Shown here: positions 1 through 5,849 of the stretch, piece after piece | Layout of the letters: the number at the start of each line of letters is the position of its first letter | How positions within the stretch are numbered: position 1 is the first letter of the stretch | DNA from: Desulfuromonadales bacterium | GTDB lineage: Bacteria > Desulfobacterota > Desulfuromonadia > Desulfuromonadales > JACZKF01 | Reading direction: 5' to 3' | Length of the DNA: 12,598 bases | NCBI GenBank assembly: GCA_014860175.1 | Contig: JACZKF010000378.1 | Span: 1 to 12,598 of the forward strand | Notes under the pieces: model-generated | Database searches by the model: none | Told to the model about the DNA's origin: nothing | What the model saw: only the letters and a program-made list of their open reading frames with translations | Made by a program: the position numbers and the translations under genes

Positions 1-230
1 GCCCCGCCCCCACTTTCGCCGAACTGGCCGCCAACGCCGCCCTGGTGCTGCTGGCCGTCGCCTGCAGCCTGCTCGACCGCCAGCTCGCCGCGCAGGCCAA
101 AGCCTTCGAAACCGAAGGCGGCTTCACCGAGCGCCTCTACCGCGTCCGCTCCGCCAGACGCTCCGCGTCCACCCGGTCCACCAAGTCCACCAAGTCCACC
201 AAGTCCACACAGTCCACCCCCGACGACTGA
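1..230 (+). CDS. Four helix bundle suffix domain protein, 3' end only
   Basis: The reading frame is open from base 3 to the TGA at 228-230, so only about 75 C-terminal residues are visible and the start lies outside the window. The visible part has an alanine/leucine-rich helix (roughly residues 6-30), then LLDRQL and the stretch EGGFTERLYRVR. I recognise this as the end of the four-helix-bundle suffix family (TIGR04258-like, related in fold to S23/Avd-type small helical bundles). The last 25 residues are not domain-like: they are a Ser-Thr-Lys/Arg/Gln repeat from a 9-nt tandem DNA repeat, ending in PDD. Molecular function is unknown to me; small bundles of this kind are thought to be structural or nucleic-acid-associated. 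The family call rests on recalled motif similarity only. Confidence 0.7.
   Translation, partial: PAPTFAELAANAALVLLAVACSLLDRQLAAQAKAFETEGGFTERLYRVRSARRSASTRSTKSTKSTKSTQSTPDD
167..220 (+). repeat. Six-unit 9-nt tandem repeat (GTCCACNNN) inside a coding tail
   Basis: GTCCAC recurs exactly every 9 nt, at 167, 176, 185, 194, 203 and 212. The three middle units are identical or nearly so (GTCCACCAA). In frame it encodes a repeating Ser-Thr-X tripeptide at the C-terminus of the preceding gene. The unit length is a multiple of three, so expansion or contraction would change tail length without breaking the frame. Confidence 0.9.
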
Positions 231-242
231 CCATCTTCTCCC

Positions 243-271
243 TTGCAATTTGCCCACACCCGTGCTAAAAG
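243..271 (+). promoter_or_regulatory. Putative sigma70 promoter of tRNA-Pro
   Basis: TTGCAA at 243-248 and TAAAAG at 266-271 are separated by 17 bp. A TG one base upstream of the -10 box (263-264) makes an extended -10. Transcription would begin near 278, about 25 nt ahead of the mature tRNA, which is a sensible 5' leader for RNase P processing. Confidence 0.55.
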
Positions 272-302
272 TTCCGTCTGTTGTCCGCAAGGAAGATCAC
301 GT

Positions 303-379
303 CGGGGCGTAGCGCAGCCTGGTAGCGCACCTGCTTCGGGAGCAGGGGGCCGGAGGTTCAAATCCTCTCGCCCCGACCA
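303..379 (+). tRNA. tRNA-Pro (anticodon CGG)
   Basis: This is a complete 77-nt cloverleaf with encoded CCA. The acceptor arms CGGGGCG (303-309) and CGCCCCG (369-375) pair perfectly, followed by discriminator A376 and CCA 377-379. The anticodon stem CCTGC/GCAGG encloses the loop TTCGGGA, giving anticodon CGG, which reads the proline codon CCG. The T arm has the conserved GTTCAAAT loop core, and the D arm carries the usual AGCGCAGCCTGGTAGCGC. It is a single tRNA with its own promoter upstream and a hairpin downstream, so it looks like a monocistronic unit. A tRNA 3' end is a common integration site, but I see no second copy of this 3' end in the window. Confidence 0.97.
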
Positions 380-408
380 TTTCCTTCGCAAAGAGATATT
401 TAAGAGAA

Positions 409-444
409 AAGCCCCACTTCCTGCGCCGGGAGGTGGGGCTTCTT
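409..444 (+). terminator. Terminator hairpin after tRNA-Pro
   Basis: AAGCCCCAC (409-417) pairs with GTGGGGCTT (433-441). The stem can extend through a G-T pair and further inner pairs, and it is followed by a short T-rich stretch (TTCTTCGTT). The U tract is weak, but the stem is strong and lies 30 nt after the tRNA. Confidence 0.6.
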
Positions 445-512
445 CGTTGTGGGCTATCTCCGGTCCGCGTGCAGTCTACACCCTGCTGCCGGATAGTCAT
501 TGGGGGTAGAAT

Positions 513-566
513 GTGTTCACAAAAATGTTTGTTCACAAAAAGTGAACATTCAAAAAAGGTGAACAT
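513..566. promoter_or_regulatory. Cluster of four GTTCAC/GTGAAC motifs, possible operator
   Basis: The 190-bp stretch between the tRNA terminator and the end of the glutamine amidotransferase gene has no convincing gene. It contains GTTCAC at 515-520 and 531-536, then the reverse complement GTGAAC at 542-547 and 559-564. The inner pair forms a dyad with a 5-bp A spacer, and the outer pair is arranged almost symmetrically around it. The intervening bases are A-rich. The layout resembles repeated binding sites for a dimeric regulator, but no gene start lies immediately next to it, so its role is inferred only. Confidence 0.4.
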
Positions 567-635
567 CTGCCGCCGACCAACAACAAAAAACATGCTCTTC
601 AGGTCGCCAGGAAGGCCATGAACGTGAGACCGGCG

Positions 636-1385
636 TCAGAAACCCGATTCCGCAGGTTTCCCCGTCGCGCTGCCGGCAATCTCTCCCAAATCAATCGCCA
701 AAAATTCTTCCTTCGCCATCATTTCCCACCGGATGTTCTCATCGAGGATCTCGGATGAAATGAGACAGGAGTTTTCCGAGGAAGCTTTGTAGAGAGAGTA
801 GTAGTCCGGCTCCTTGGCGAAATCGCGATAGGCGAACAGTTTTACTCCATCGCTGAACAGGCAGTTCAGCGCCGAAAATTTGTGGTTCCGCTTGATAAGC
901 GAAACCGTATCCAGAAAAGACCGGCCCACATCCTGAGATTCGCCACTCATCACGTGATAAAAGAAAACCTCCGTATCGAGGGCATCTGAGCCAAGGCCCG
1001 GCAGGGTGATGGCGGGAATCAGCTTCTGGTAGTCGTAGACGACGCCATTATGAAAGAACACCGTGTTGTGGTGGTGGAAAGGATGGGCGTGCCGGGTGCT
1101 GGATCGGTCCCCCCAGGCGGATTTGCGCAGATGCAGGATCATCAGGGGGGAGGTTTTGGCCGTGCTTAGTATCCGCAGGACTTTTTCGGCTTCTTCAAGG
1201 AGGCTGATGCCGCTTTTATGAACGATCAGCTGCCCCTCCTGGTAGAAGGCCAAGCCCCAGCCATCCTCGTGGCCAGGAGGGTCGCCGGTCATGACCATGC
1301 CGCAACGGGCGAGCTCGCAGAACCGCTCGACGATTCTCTGGTGCCTGGAATAGGCAAAATTGGTGATGCCGAGAACTCTGCACAT
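636..1385 (-). CDS. Class II glutamine amidotransferase (YafJ/GATase_4-like)
   Basis: The 249-residue protein begins Met-Cys, so after Met removal the N-terminal Cys would be the class II (Ntn) glutaminase nucleophile. Other family landmarks are GHEDGWGLA (about 38-46), HLRKSA (85-90), HAHPF (99-103) and HNG (112-114), which together form the glutamine pocket. The length is normal for stand-alone YafJ-like proteins. There is no synthetase partner domain, so the ammonia acceptor is unknown. The ATG directly follows the TAA of spmB (TAAATG), making this the last gene of the ldc-spmA-spmB operon. The context suggests a role in amidation or hydrolysis tied to cell-wall peptides, which is inference. 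The fold call is secure; the substrate is not known. Confidence 0.9.
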   Translation of the reverse strand: MCRVLGITNFAYSRHQRIVERFCELARCGMVMTGDPPGHEDGWGLAFYQEGQLIVHKSGISLLEEAEKVLRILSTAKTSPLMILHLRKSAWGDRSSTRHAHPFHHHNTVFFHNGVVYDYQKLIPAITLPGLGSDALDTEVFFYHVMSGESQDVGRSFLDTVSLIKRNHKFSALNCLFSDGVKLFAYRDFAKEPDYYSLYKASSENSCLISSEILDENIRWEMMAKEEFLAIDLGEIAGSATGKPAESGF

Positions 1386-1916
1386 TTAGAAAAACCACCT
1401 CGCCACTGAAACGGCCACAAAAATTCCGACCACATCCGCCAGCAGACATACCGGCACCAGATAACGGGTTTTCCGGATACCGACGGCGCCAAGATAAACG
1501 GCCAGCACATAGAAAGTGGTCTCCGCGCTCCCCATGATCACCGCCGACATCTGGGTGGCCATCGAATCCGGGCCGGTGGTTTGGACGATGTCGGCAAACA
1601 AAGCGGTCGAGGCACTGCCGGAGAGGGGTTTGGTGATCGCCATGGAGAAGGCTTCGATCGGGATATCGAGAAAAGCAAAGACGCTGGAGAAGGCATTTCT
1701 GACATAGTCGAAAGCGCCGGAGGCCTGGAACCCTTTAATGGCCACGAAGATGGTCAATAAATACGGGAAAATGTTCAGGATAATGGCTGGCCCTTGTTTG
1801 GCTCCGGCAACGAAGGAGTCATACACCCTGACCTTCTTGAAGGTTCCGTACAGGACCGTAAACAGAATGAACAGGGGGATAATGAGCAGCGAGAGGTATT
1901 CAACGTGCCCTATCAT
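1386..1916 (-). CDS. spmB: Spore maturation protein B-like membrane protein
   Basis: This 176-residue, strongly hydrophobic protein has about five predicted membrane helices (roughly 7-24, 46-64, 75-93, 130-148 and 153-173). It matches SpmB/nucleoside-recognition (Gate, PF07670) proteins through TKPLSGSAS (95-103) and GSAETTFYV (129-137). In Bacillus, SpmA and SpmB are needed for spore-core dehydration, acting with the D,D-carboxypeptidase DacB. The function in Gram-negative non-sporeformers is not established, though a transport or gating role is plausible. The start codon overlaps the spmA stop (ATGA) and the stop abuts the amidotransferase ATG, so it is translationally coupled on both sides. 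Confidence 0.9.
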   Translation of the reverse strand: MIGHVEYLSLLIIPLFILFTVLYGTFKKVRVYDSFVAGAKQGPAIILNIFPYLLTIFVAIKGFQASGAFDYVRNAFSSVFAFLDIPIEAFSMAITKPLSGSASTALFADIVQTTGPDSMATQMSAVIMGSAETTFYVLAVYLGAVGIRKTRYLVPVCLLADVVGIFVAVSVARWFF

Positions 1917-2488
1917 CTGAAAACCTTCCTGAACACGGCCAGGAGCAGCAGCGCCGTCATGGCGGAGATCGCGGTGGCGATCAGCACCGGCAGGACGACC
2001 GCGGCCGGATTCCGGTGTCCATAGCTGGCAAGGATGCCGATCACGGAAAACGGGATCAACTGAAGGCTGGCGGTGTTGATGACGATGAACGTCATCATCT
2101 CGGGGGTGACCGTCCCTTTCTCCTCGTTGAGCGCATCGAGTTCCTGCATGGCCTTGATCCCGAGCGGTGTGGCCGCGTTGCCGAGGCCGAAAAGGTTGGC
2201 CAGGACATTCAGGGTGATGGCCGTAATGGAAGGATGGTCGCCGGGGATGTTTTTGAACAGTCGGGAAATGAGCGGCCTGAACAGATGCGCGATCCGGTAG
2301 ATCAGCCCCGAGTCTTCCAGAATTCTGGTGATTCCCATCCAGACCGAGACGATGCCGAGGAGATAAAGCGATATCTCCACCGCCGATTTGGCTCCTTCGA
2401 AAATGGATTTGGTAAACGCTTCCAGGTTGCCGGTAAAAATGGCGAAAACGATACTGACGGAAATCAGGATCAGCCAGACGACGTTCAT
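1913..2488 (-). CDS. spmA: Spore maturation protein A-like membrane protein
   Basis: This 191-residue membrane protein has hydrophobic segments at about 3-19, 38-53, 87-105, 132-155 and 161-186. The signature NVLANLFGLGNAATPLG (94-110) is the classic SpmA/Gate-domain motif, and the length matches single-domain SpmA. It sits between ldc and spmB with 4-bp ATGA overlaps at both ends, so the SpmA-SpmB pair is very likely made in a fixed ratio. In Bacillus the pair acts in spore maturation. Here no sporulation genes are visible and the neighbours are peptidoglycan enzymes, so a wall-related membrane function is more likely, as inference. Confidence 0.92.
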   Translation of the reverse strand: MNVVWLILISVSIVFAIFTGNLEAFTKSIFEGAKSAVEISLYLLGIVSVWMGITRILEDSGLIYRIAHLFRPLISRLFKNIPGDHPSITAITLNVLANLFGLGNAATPLGIKAMQELDALNEEKGTVTPEMMTFIVINTASLQLIPFSVIGILASYGHRNPAAVVLPVLIATAISAMTALLLLAVFRKVFR

Positions 2489-3351
2489 TGATTCGCCACG
2501 GGGAAAGACAATTTTCTGATTACCAGCTGCTTTCGCTCCGTATTCAGCTCAACCTCGGCACCGATAGGCAAGGTGATCTTGTTGGCGACATGGCCGATGT
2601 AGGGACAATGAACAACCGGGAAGTCCAACTCCATCTGTGAGGCCAGGATGTCATAGACCTTCTTGCTGCTGATCCCCCGGAAATCGCCGAGAATGAGCCC
2701 TTTGACCCCTTTGAATTTACCGGCAAGAATCCACTGGGTAAGGTAGCGATCTACCTGGTGCAGCTTTTCATCGACATCTTCGAGAAAAAGAATCGAATCG
2801 GCGGTATCGATATCCCAGTCGGTATCGATCAGAGCGGTCAGGGTAATGAGATTGCCCCCCTTCAGGATGCCGGCGGCAGAACCCGGCGTATAGATCTTGA
2901 AACGAGCTCCTTTGAGCAGATTCTTCTCCGGATAGCCTTGGATGGCGTTCAACAACGAGTGAAGCGTGAAGGCCGTCGGCATCCCCAGGTTGATCACCAT
3001 GGGGGCATGCAAGGTCACCAGCCCCGTTCGCTCGAAAATCGGATTGAGCAAGGCGCTCAGGTCGCTGAAACCGGCAATGATTTTGGGGTGTTTTTTGATC
3101 AGTTCGAAGTCGATGTAAGGGAGTGCTTTCATCGCACTGTAGCCCCCCCGCAGGGCCAGGATCATATCGACACCGGGATCGGCAAACGCCCCGTGGATTT
3201 GCTCGGCTTTCTCCTGTGGCGAAGGGAGGGCCGTCGGAAACTGCGGGTTGACGACGTGAAAGCCCAGCTTTGAGAGCTGCTCGACGCCAGCGGTAAAATC
3301 ACTTTTCTTCTTGATCAGATAACTTGGCGTCACAATAAAGACGTTGTTCAA
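2485..3351 (-). CDS. LD-carboxypeptidase, peptidase family S66 (LdcA-like)
   Basis: This 288-residue protein would cleave the L,D bond before the terminal D-Ala of muropeptide tetrapeptides, as in peptidoglycan recycling. It has the S66 layout: N-terminal IVTPS, then ALRGGYSAMKALPYID (66-81), AGFSDLSALLN with nucleophile Ser96, LFLEDVDE with Glu191, and YIGHVANKITLPIG with His254. These give a complete Ser-Glu-His triad. There is no signal peptide, so it is cytoplasmic. The start is a TTG at 3349-3351, chosen because a GGAG lies 7 nt upstream and because family members begin at this point. It is the first gene of the tightly overlapped ldc-spmA-spmB-amidotransferase operon. MccF-type immunity peptidases belong to the same family and are the main alternative. 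Confidence 0.93.
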   Translation of the reverse strand: MNNVFIVTPSYLIKKKSDFTAGVEQLSKLGFHVVNPQFPTALPSPQEKAEQIHGAFADPGVDMILALRGGYSAMKALPYIDFELIKKHPKIIAGFSDLSALLNPIFERTGLVTLHAPMVINLGMPTAFTLHSLLNAIQGYPEKNLLKGARFKIYTPGSAAGILKGGNLITLTALIDTDWDIDTADSILFLEDVDEKLHQVDRYLTQWILAGKFKGVKGLILGDFRGISSKKVYDILASQMELDFPVVHCPYIGHVANKITLPIGAEVELNTERKQLVIRKLSFPVANQ

Positions 3352-3362
3352 GAAAAATCTCC

Positions 3363-3392
3363 GTGATTGTGAGAATCACCCGCTTCGGCGGG
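3363..3392 (-). promoter_or_regulatory. Two adjacent hairpins in the ldc leader
   Basis: GTGATT/AATCAC (3363-3368 and 3374-3379) encloses a 5-nt loop. Right beside it, CCCGC/GCGGG (3379-3383 and 3388-3392) encloses a 4-nt loop; the two stems share base 3379. On the transcript they end 1-2 nt before the GGAG that serves the TTG start of ldc. They could affect initiation or mRNA stability, but no known riboswitch is recognised. Confidence 0.4.
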
Positions 3393-3423
3393 GTCCAGCA
3401 GGGCGCTAGAAAAATCTGTTCTC

Positions 3424-3545
3424 AGGCTGATCAAAAATGTCCAGATGCAAGGCGGACGAAATCCCGAGGAATAAGGCGTACCTGAAAGGTACGTCGTTGA
3501 CGAGGGATGAGGACAACGCCGCAGATGGGCGTTTTTCATCAGCCT
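3424..3545. repeat. 122-bp imperfect palindromic intergenic repeat
   Basis: The left end AGGCTGATCAAAAATG and the right end CGTTTTTCATCAGCCT are near-perfect inverted repeats. The middle contains the perfect hairpin CGTACCT-GAA-AGGTACG (3477-3493), centred on the whole element. Pairing continues in patches (GATGCAAGGC opposite GCCGCAGATG). The right end overlaps the last two bases of the DUF1460 stop codon. It resembles dispersed palindromic elements I recall from Geobacter-type genomes, which may act as terminators or non-autonomous mobile repeats. It has no coding content. Confidence 0.75.
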
Positions 3546-4338
3546 AAATCGGCCGATAGACGACCAGCCCTTTCTTCCCTCCCAAGTAGGCGGCCAGCTC
3601 TTCGTCCGTCACTTTTCTCAGGTGGGACGATGAGGCGGCGTGACGCAGGAAAACCTTCCCCTCTTTTAGGACCACAATGCCGCAATGAGTGACATCCAGC
3701 CCCGGTAGGGGGGTGTAGATGCCGACATAGTCCCCGCCTCGCAACCGGGCCAGCACGGAGCCGTCGACCGCTTCGGGGGGGATATAGACAATCTCCCGCC
3801 TCTTGACCGGGTACCCCGGCAGGTAAAGGGCGCCGTCATTTTTTCGGTTCAACTGCTTCTCCACCCGGCGAACCCCCTCCCCTCCCACCAGGGCGGTGAC
3901 CTCGCGCAGATGGTCGGAACCGGTCTCTCCCCATTCGGAGAAGAAATGATTCCGGCTCAGGAAGTCGACCCGACCCTGGCGGTAACGGAGGCGGCGCAGA
4001 GCCTCTTTAAAGCCGTCAAAATCGGCAGCTCTGCGGAGCGCTTCCACAGTGTCGAGCAGGGTGAAGCAATCTACCCCGTCCAGGCGCAGCACCAAAACCT
4101 CGGCGGACTCGGCGCTGCCGATCAGGGTGTCGGCGAGGTAGGGGGTTTCGAGAAATGCCGCCGAAATAAACTCGATCTTACGCCCCGGCTCCGGGATGCG
4201 CCCGGCATCGGCCAGCAGGCGTTCGATTTCCCCCCGGCTCCAACCGCCCAGGTCGTCGACGTCCTCCCCAAGGGCCGAGCAGGGGAGCAAAAGCGCCGGG
4301 AGGGCGAAGAGAAAAAAAATGCCGAGTCTCAAGTTCAT
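3544..4338 (-). CDS. DUF1460 (N-acetylmuramoyl-L-alanine amidase-like) exported protein
   Basis: From the ATG at 4336-4338 the protein has 264 residues. Residues 1-25 form a signal peptide ending ALG-ED, giving an exported, probably periplasmic protein. The mature part matches PF07313 (NlpC/P60-superfamily cysteine peptidase fold). It has GVDCFTLLDTVEA with candidate nucleophile Cys91, the RNHFF motif (129-133), and DVTHCGIVV with candidate catalytic His218 followed by LRHASS-like residues. These enzymes are thought to act on peptidoglycan peptides or amide bonds. An upstream GTG at 4369-4371 is possible, but it lies before the predicted transcription start and lacks a ribosome site. The ATG at 4338 has GGAG 10 nt upstream and begins a clean signal peptide. 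The gene is on the same strand as the ldc operon, separated by the palindromic repeat. Confidence 0.88.
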   Translation of the reverse strand: MNLRLGIFFLFALPALLLPCSALGEDVDDLGGWSRGEIERLLADAGRIPEPGRKIEFISAAFLETPYLADTLIGSAESAEVLVLRLDGVDCFTLLDTVEALRRAADFDGFKEALRRLRYRQGRVDFLSRNHFFSEWGETGSDHLREVTALVGGEGVRRVEKQLNRKNDGALYLPGYPVKRREIVYIPPEAVDGSVLARLRGGDYVGIYTPLPGLDVTHCGIVVLKEGKVFLRHAASSSHLRKVTDEELAAYLGGKKGLVVYRPI

Positions 4339-4371
4339 GGAGCAACAACTCCGATAGGAAAAAGTCATCAC

Positions 4372-4400
4372 ATCTTAGGACTTCAATTTTGCAAACTCAA
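4372..4400 (-). promoter_or_regulatory. Putative sigma70 promoter of the DUF1460 gene
   Basis: On the minus strand TTGAGT (4395-4400) and TAAGAT (4372-4377) are spaced by 17 bp. This places transcription start near 4365 and gives a short leader to the ATG at 4338. Confidence 0.5.
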
Positions 4401-4502
4401 GAACCTTGTGGTTAGTGCCTACTGTCAATCCGCGGGTCCCCTCTGCCGGTGGCAACAGGCGAACCCCGCGTGCGCGATGGGAGGTGTGGTAAAGTAAGAA
4501 CT

Positions 4503-4808
4503 ATGAGAGTCTCTGAATGGCTGGATCAACAAGAAGCGGATCACGTGGATGTTTCCGGGATAGACCTGCCGGCCGACCTGCTGTACGACGACCAGCCCGA
4601 CGAAACCCTTTATTTCGAAGAAATCAACCCCTGCGGCATCTTCTGCAAGAAGAATCACCCCTTTTCAACCGTGGAACGGTTCGGCCATTGGTATTATGGC
4701 CGGGGGCAGGACAGAGAGGCCGGCCTTCATTCCTCGGATATGAAATGGAAGCTGCTCACCAGGGACAAATCGCTCGCCCTGACTACCGCCAAGGCCCATA
4801 TCGAATAA
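4503..4808 (+). CDS. Small conserved-looking hypothetical protein (101 aa)
   Basis: I do not recognise a named family. The product is soluble, with no signal peptide or membrane segment. It starts with an acidic helix-like region (MRVSEWLDQQ) and carries the dense motif INPCGIFCKKNHPFSTVERFG (41-61). The cluster Cys44, Cys48, His52, His62 and His76 could bind metal, which is speculation. The ATG at 4503 is preferred: the GTG at 4449 would add an unconvincing 18-residue extension. No strong ribosome site sits directly before the ATG (GGAGG lies about 20 nt upstream). Protein-like composition and codon use support it as real. It converges with the next small gene across a 69-bp gap in which only a weak AGCGAT/ATCGCT hairpin is seen. 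Confidence 0.72.
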   Translation: MRVSEWLDQQEADHVDVSGIDLPADLLYDDQPDETLYFEEINPCGIFCKKNHPFSTVERFGHWYYGRGQDREAGLHSSDMKWKLLTRDKSLALTTAKAHIE

Positions 4809-4877
4809 CTGCGAACTCATGTTCGCCTTGGTGGACGAGAAAGCGATGCAGGCCATATAATCGCTCGGCACGGGTTC

Positions 4878-5138
4878 TCAGTAAAGGATCAAACTTTGCC
4901 GAAACGTGCTGACAAGCAGATTATCTTTGATATCAAACTTGGGCAGTTCACCTTCGACGAAAAATCGCGGGTTGGCAATGATCGCCGTGATAACTTGCGC
5001 CAGATCCGCATTTGATATGACCACGCCGGTGGTCTTGCGTCCGCGCATCCAGGAAGGTGAATAATTTTCCTGCAGCTCGGCTTTGACACCCCTCTGTTCG
5101 CAAGCTTTAACGATCGCTTCAACTAATTCGATCTCCAT
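4878..5138 (-). CDS. Small hypothetical protein (86 aa)
   Basis: This is a soluble protein with no recognised domain. The pattern is helix (ELVEAIVKACEQRG, 4-17), strand and turn (VKAELQENYSPSWMRGRK), then a second helix (NADLAQVITAIIANPRF, 43-59) and a C-terminal strand region. It suggests a compact alpha/beta fold. The ATG at 5136-5138 has the purine-rich AAAGGGG 8 nt upstream. The gene runs towards the 101-aa gene and away from the DUF1499 gene, with which it shares an intergenic region of about 90 bp. Function is unknown; the call rests on the ribosome site and protein-like composition. Confidence 0.62.
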   Translation of the reverse strand: MEIELVEAIVKACEQRGVKAELQENYSPSWMRGRKTTGVVISNADLAQVITAIIANPRFFVEGELPKFDIKDNLLVSTFRQSLILY

Positions 5139-5227
5139 GGTTCTGCCCCTTTCAGAAGCGAGTGTTGTTCCTGGCGGCTATCCGACGTACTGTATTTTCT
5201 CATCTTCAATTGGGGAAGGGGATGCTG

Positions 5228-5692
5228 ATGCTAAAGGCTATTTCAAAGGTCATGGCTGTGACTCTTTTGTCGGGCCTGTCGGCAGGCTGTGCGGGGGAGC
5301 GCCCGATCAACCTGGGGGCGCATAATGGCACGTTTATCCCCTGCCCTCCAACTCCCAATTGCGTGTCGAGTCAGGCTGCCGACCAACGACACCACATTAA
5401 ACCTCTGGTCTTCACCGGAGCGCCGGATACCGCCTTCAGCCAATTGCAACAGATACTTGCCGATCGAGGGGATACCACCGCCATCGAACATGGGACGGGG
5501 TACCTGGGGGTGGAATTTCACACCACCTTTTTTGTAGATGATGGTGAGTTTCTGCTCGATCCGGGAAATTCCATTATTCATGTACGCTCCGCATCGCGCC
5601 TGGGATATTCCGATTTCGGCAAGAACCGCAGCCGCATGGAAGAGATCCGTGAGGAGCTGAAGCGGAGGCTCCCGCCAATCGAGGAGCCATAG
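5228..5692 (+). CDS. DUF1499 family lipoprotein
   Basis: The 154-residue product has an N-terminal signal (hydrophobic 8-18) ending LSAGC, so Cys21 is the likely lipidation site. The rest matches DUF1499 (PF07386): CPPTPNCVSSQA (39-50) near the start, an alpha/beta middle with LGVEFHTTFFVDDGEF (93-108), and the hallmark HVRSASRLGYSDFGKNRSRM (118-137). No biochemical role is established for this family. Two ATGs lie 6 bases apart; the second (5228) is chosen because the GGGGAAGGGG ribosome site ends at 5221, directly against the first. Start uncertainty is two codons. The stop codon lies inside a short imperfect repeat. Confidence 0.88.
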   Translation: MLKAISKVMAVTLLSGLSAGCAGERPINLGAHNGTFIPCPPTPNCVSSQAADQRHHIKPLVFTGAPDTAFSQLQQILADRGDTTAIEHGTGYLGVEFHTTFFVDDGEFLLDPGNSIIHVRSASRLGYSDFGKNRSRMEEIREELKRRLPPIEEP

Positions 5693-5722
5693 GGGAAGCA
5701 TAGTGGAAGCCATAGTGGAAGC
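5686..5722 (+). repeat. Three short tandem repeats across a stop codon
   Basis: GCCATAGGGGAA (5686-5697), GCATAGTGGAA (5698-5708) and GCCATAGTGGAA (5709-5720) are followed by GC. The first unit contains the last codon and TAG of the DUF1499 gene; later units contain further TAG triplets. Confidence 0.6.
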
Positions 5723-5789
5723 GGCGATTCTGTGACGCCTACAGGGAAATGGTCCTCGAGGCGATGACAGTCTTGCTGCAGAAAACTTC

Positions 5790-5817
5790 TTGAAAATCGG
5801 CCAATCTCCGTTATGAG
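5790..5817 (+). promoter_or_regulatory. Possible sigma70 promoter of the cytochrome c7 gene
   Basis: TTGAAA (5790-5795) and TATGAG (5812-5817) are spaced by 16 bp, about 33 bp before the cytochrome start. The -10 box is weak. Confidence 0.35.
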
Positions 5818-5849
5818 AGACTTACCTAAACTCTTTCACGGAGGAAAAC

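Noticed and set aside
297..593. Minus-strand reading frame ending in GFEPPAPCSRSRCATRLRYAPT-like sequence
   Set aside because: This is the well-known false protein produced by translating the antisense of a tRNA gene; the tRNA-Pro at 303-379 explains it.
303..635. Integrated element at the tRNA-Pro 3' end
   Set aside because: There is no integrase gene and no duplicated tRNA 3' end in the window; the motif array alone is not enough evidence.
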